Part shown: one piece after another, positions 4,626 through 7,269 of the stretch
Position numbering within the stretch: the first letter of the stretch is position 1
Layout of the letters: each line of letters opens with the position of its first letter
Origin: Streptococcus sp.
Lineage (GTDB): Bacteria; Bacillota; Bacilli; Lactobacillales; Streptococcaceae
Direction of reading: 5' to 3'
NCBI GenBank assembly: GCA_030825825.1
Contig: JAPJPE010000060.1
Coordinates: 1-7,269, forward strand
DNA: 7,269 nucleotides
The notes under the pieces: model-generated
Seen by the model: only the letters and a program-made list of their open reading frames with translations
Database searches by the model: none
What the model was told of the DNA's origin: nothing
Translations under genes and position numbers: made by a program

Positions 4626-6105
4626 AGTGCTCTGCACTGGTAAAATCATAAAAGAAGGCATTGAGTTTTTCAACCAGCTCTAGCGATGAGAGACTACTTG
4701 TACAGATAAAAGGTTTTTTCTTTAATTCCGGCATCATAAAGTTGGCCACCACGACATCTGCATCTGAAGCTTCGATATCCTCTACTGTTAGATTATACTT
4801 GATCATCTGAGTAAATTCAAAGTTATCCGTACAGTAGAAATCTAGAAAATCGATCATGGATTTAGCATGGTGGTCATCAAAACGACTGATAATCAAGACC
4901 TTAATGGACTTCCGGCGGCGCAATAATTGTGGTAAGAGACGTTCCCAGTGAGTGTAGACCGTGTAGATCATGTGCTTGATAATTTCTTCATTCAGATTAT
5001 GCTTCATGGTCTTCATATAAGTGATGATATGGTCTCTCAAATCATCATAGAAGGCTGGGAAAATGCTCATAAAATCTTCGTTGGTATTGGTCTTGGTATC
5101 AAATAAGAGGAACTCCGAGAACAATTCCTTCCGACCTAAGTGAGCTGTATTATGAACGTGCATCAACATCTCATCAAGATTTTCGATATCTAAATCATAG
5201 GTATAGCATAGATCTTTGAACATATCTTTAATGAGTCTAGTGGATTCTTTTGCATAAGGATCTGTTTCTGCGGCCTCAATCAAGCTTTCTGGGCTGAAAT
5301 AGAAATTTTCTTGAATAAAGATGATGAAGAACTGCTCCAGCACTTTTTCATTTAACTCGACACCCAACTGCAAGCTAAAGTAGCGCAACATCTCCTCAAC
5401 ATTGGTCACCCCTTGATATTGATCTTTATAGGCTTCAAAGGTCGTTGGAATGTCGATGAAATAGCCTTGCTTAATACGTGATAAGTACACTGTCAAGAGA
5501 ACTTTGTAAGACTTAATGACAGAGAAGGTCAATGGATAGCCATAGAGCTTGAAGAAGAAGGTGATCAAATCGGTCACGGCCTCTTCCTTAAATTCTGGGA
5601 AAGGCCACTCCATATAGTAATAACGTTCCGCAAAATACTGGGCATAGAAGAAACGAACATCTACTTCATCCCCGACAAGATTCAAGGGTTTCAAATCAAT
5701 CTTTACATTGTATTTAGTTTGAAGCTTCTGATTAATCGTCCGAATCAAGCGGTAGAAAGACTGGTAACTCAGATCAAACTTTCTGCAAATATATTCATTG
5801 GAAACATCCTTGTGGAAGAAGAGGTATTCAATCAAGGCGAAGGCTTGTGATTCTTTAAAAAAGTGATGGTAAATCACCTCAAGACCAACCGAATCTTCAT
5901 AACTGATCTTGATCCCATTGGTAGAGGATTCAATTAAAAAATCATCAAATGTACTACGAAGATTAGACAAATCTTCTTTTAATGAACGTTCTGTACAATC
6001 CAAACGCTTGGCCAACTCTTTCAAGTGGAACCATCTTTTTTCCTTAATCAAGATTTCCAACAATTGCAATTGGCGTCTCTGTTTTTTCGATAAGAGCAGT
6101 CTCAT
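4624..6105 (-). CDS. mga: Mga-family transcriptional regulator, MgaSpn-like
   Basis: This 493-residue cytoplasmic DNA-binding regulator is, from memory, the same length as pneumococcal MgaSpn. Layout: HTH_Mga at about 6-65 (basic KKQRRQ start, recognition-helix region CTERSLKEDLSNLR), a second Mga helix-turn-helix at about 71-158 (SYQSFYRLIRTINQKL), PRD-like helical domains at about 170-390 (His-containing stretch HVHNTAHLGRKE) and an EIIB-like C-terminal domain at about 405-490 (KVLIISRFDDHHAKSMIDFL). PRD and EIIB-like modules link family members to sugar PTS phosphorylation. The ATG is preceded by AAGG/AGGG in AAGGTAGGG. It has its own promoter and terminator and no obvious target operon beside it, so it probably acts elsewhere in the genome. 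It is intact with no frameshift. Family confidence is high; exact orthology to MgaSpn is inferred. Confidence 0.9.
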   Translation of the reverse strand: MRLLLSKKQRRQLQLLEILIKEKRWFHLKELAKRLDCTERSLKEDLSNLRSTFDDFLIESSTNGIKISYEDSVGLEVIYHHFFKESQAFALIEYLFFHKDVSNEYICRKFDLSYQSFYRLIRTINQKLQTKYNVKIDLKPLNLVGDEVDVRFFYAQYFAERYYYMEWPFPEFKEEAVTDLITFFFKLYGYPLTFSVIKSYKVLLTVYLSRIKQGYFIDIPTTFEAYKDQYQGVTNVEEMLRYFSLQLGVELNEKVLEQFFIIFIQENFYFSPESLIEAAETDPYAKESTRLIKDMFKDLCYTYDLDIENLDEMLMHVHNTAHLGRKELFSEFLLFDTKTNTNEDFMSIFPAFYDDLRDHIITYMKTMKHNLNEEIIKHMIYTVYTHWERLLPQLLRRRKSIKVLIISRFDDHHAKSMIDFLDFYCTDNFEFTQMIKYNLTVEDIEASDADVVVANFMMPELKKKPFICTSSLSSLELVEKLNAFFYDFTSAEH

Positions 6106-6145
6106 CTTTCCCTACCTTTTCATATTTTCTTTCAAAATCACTTAT

Positions 6146-6174
6146 ATTTTAACACATTTCATAACACTTGTTGA
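6146..6174 (-). promoter_or_regulatory. Promoter of the Mga-like gene
   Basis: A TGT-extended -10 TAAAAT (6151-6146) lies 17 nt from a -35-like TCAACA (6174-6169, 4 of 6 consensus). Transcription would start near 6139, about 34 nt before the ATG. Confidence 0.6.
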
Positions 6175-6186
6175 CTTTTTTACGGT

Positions 6187-6202
6187 ATTTTTTCAAAAAA
6201 AT
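6187..6202 (-). promoter_or_regulatory. A/T-tract inverted repeat upstream of the mga promoter
   Basis: On the minus strand A, seven T, G, six A, T sit 13 nt upstream of the -35. It is likely bent DNA. It may be an autoregulatory Mga site, since pneumococcal MgaSpn is reported to prefer AT-rich, curved DNA. It also matches a CodY consensus at 11 of 15 positions, which is weak in such AT-rich sequence. Confidence 0.3.
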
Positions 6203-6206
6203 GTAC

Positions 6207-6242
6207 AAAAAAGACTCCAAGGCCCATATAGGCGCTAGAGTC
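6207..6242 (-). terminator. Intrinsic terminator of the AI-2E family gene
   Basis: GACTCTAG pairs with TTGGAGTC (two wobbles), then a C/C mismatch, then GCC with GGC around a six-base loop. Six T follow. Its 5' arm includes the first base of the TAG stop at 6242 read on the minus strand. Confidence 0.85.
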
Positions 6243-7269
6243 TAGGATTTATTAATGATTCCAAATTCTTCTTTTTTCTTCTGCTCCTTGGCCGCACGGT
6301 GGTTATCATAAAGGTTCACCAAGAATTTCACGATTTCTTTTCCAATCGAATAGACTGGAATCGCGACGACCATCCCGATAATGCCGTAGATATTACTTGA
6401 GAGTAACAAGAGGACCATAATGGTAATCGGGTGAACCTTCATCACGCCTCCAACAATACGCGGATAAAGAATATTGCCATCGATCTGCTGGATGATCAAC
6501 ATGTAAATGACTGCTTTGATCATCATATCCATATCGGTAAAAGCATAAGTGATGATCATCGGAATCAAACCGATGGTTGGTCCTACATAGGGAATCAAGT
6601 TGGCCAGCCCAGAAAAAATGGCAAAGACCAAAGCATACTTCAATCCAATAAAACTATAGCCAATGTAGGCTAGTGTTCCAATGATCAAAGCATCGATCGA
6701 AATACCACTAATATAGCGAGAGACCGTTTCATTCAAACTAACCAAGAGGCTTGAAATGTGGAGTTTGTCATTGCGTAAAATGGTCCGTTCTAACATCGGC
6801 AACAATTTCTTGCCATCAATCAAGAAATAAACCAAGAAGACAGGGGTCATGATTAAGATAAAGACCGTATTGACAATGGTGTTAACCACACTTCCTAAAC
6901 TGTTGGTCACACTATTCAAGAGATTTTGTAGGATATCCATATAAGAGAGATTCAACTGCTGAATCGTCGACTGGATATTTACATTCTGGAACAAAGGATT
7001 GGTTGAGAGTTTTCGAACCAAACTTTGGACTTCCCAGTAGAGCCCTTGAGTCGAATTGATCAAGCTGGTTAACTGATTGATCAAGATGGGGAGCAGATAA
7101 AAGATCCCTAAGCCAATGATCCCAAACAAGAGTACTAGGGTGATCAAAATGCCAAACACACGCTTGATTTTTAAGTGTTTTTCCAACAATTCAACAATCG
7201 GATTGGTAATGTAATATAAAAAACCTGCAATTAAAAATGGTAAGAGGATGGTATTCAGAACAGAGACAA
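6242..7269 (-). CDS. AI-2E family transporter (UPF0118/PF01594), 5' end outside window
   Basis: The open frame runs through the right edge, so only the last 341 or so residues are visible. A TTG at 7189 is not the start: the upstream frame continues with family-typical sequence (LNTILLPFLIAGFLYY, TNPIVELLEK). Hydrophobic segments alternate with an extracellular stretch (near QSLVRKLSTNP), and the conserved core is present: IDALIIGTLAYIGYSF, ANLIPYVGPTIGLIPMI and DGNILYPRIVGG, then a last hydrophobic pair and a basic tail (AAKEQKKKEEFG). Typical members have about 350-390 residues, so perhaps 20-50 N-terminal residues lie outside. The family was named for export of autoinducer-2 in E. coli (TqsA), and other members act in Na+/H+ exchange. 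The substrate here is unknown. It ends in its own terminator. Confidence 0.88.
   Translation of the reverse strand, partial: VSVLNTILLPFLIAGFLYYITNPIVELLEKHLKIKRVFGILITLVLLFGIIGLGIFYLLPILINQLTSLINSTQGLYWEVQSLVRKLSTNPLFQNVNIQSTIQQLNLSYMDILQNLLNSVTNSLGSVVNTIVNTVFILIMTPVFLVYFLIDGKKLLPMLERTILRNDKLHISSLLVSLNETVSRYISGISIDALIIGTLAYIGYSFIGLKYALVFAIFSGLANLIPYVGPTIGLIPMIITYAFTDMDMMIKAVIYMLIIQQIDGNILYPRIVGGVMKVHPITIMVLLLLSSNIYGIIGMVVAIPVYSIGKEIVKFLVNLYDNHRAAKEQKKKEEFGIINKS

Noticed and set aside
179..6673. Many plus-strand open frames opposite the minus-strand genes
   Set aside because: They are shadows of well-supported genes, lack ribosome binding sites and show no recognisable domains.
7187..7189. 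TTG at 7189 as the start of the AI-2E protein
   Set aside because: The frame continues to the window edge with clear family sequence including a membrane segment, so the gene is simply cut by the window.
1..7269. CRISPR arrays, tRNA or rRNA genes, insertion sequences, prophage or defence modules
   Set aside because: None seen. There are no regular spaced repeats, no transposase-like reading frame and no tRNA cloverleaf, and composition is even across the window.

Overview
The window looks like chromosomal DNA of a Streptococcus, probably of the mitis/sanguinis type. The evidence is moderate AT-richness, AGGAGG-type ribosome binding sites, TGn-extended -10 promoters, a 493-residue MgaSpn-like regulator, and a TrpXYZ-type ABC transporter of the kind found in streptococci. 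The species call is an inference from gene content, not a database result. Every gene I can support is on the minus strand, so transcription runs from high to low coordinates.

In transcription order the layout is as follows. (1) An AI-2E family membrane protein, cut by the right edge of the window, ends at 6242 in a terminator that overlaps its stop codon. (2) An Mga-family regulator (4624-6105) has its own promoter and also ends in a terminator overlapping its stop codon. (3) A CNNM/CBS/CorC membrane protein (3159-4508) has its own TGn-extended promoter and a terminator 5 nt after its stop. (4) A three-gene ABC operon follows: substrate-binding protein (1773-2750), permease (869-1762) and ATPase (56-859), with gaps of 9-10 nt. 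(5) At the extreme left edge is the start of a hairpin-forming GTGGGAC element that resembles an interspersed streptococcal repeat. Items 1 to 4 appear to be four separate transcription units. The ABC operon has the most elaborate control.

The most interesting part is the 408-bp gap 2751-3158 in front of the ABC operon. It holds a consensus-like promoter (TTGACA-17-TAAGAT) preceded by overlapping CodY-box-like motifs, the best matching 14 of 15 consensus positions. An approximately 250-nt transcribed leader follows. The leader contains a possible 17-residue leader peptide ending in KFYFSYFR, a chain of mutually exclusive RNA helices, and a strong intrinsic terminator ending 28 nt before the first structural gene's ATG. 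A 10-bp antiterminator pairing competes with the terminator. No T-box consensus is visible. The layout reads as a transcription attenuator, possibly ribosome-mediated and responding to Phe/Tyr codons, which would be unusual in Firmicutes. It would also sit awkwardly with the tryptophan specificity usually given to this transporter family.

Two predicted gene starts need correcting. The binding protein starts at the ATG at 2750, because the TTG at 2780 lies in the terminator U-tract. The CNNM protein starts at the ATG at 4508, not 4568. The AI-2E protein has no real start in this window.
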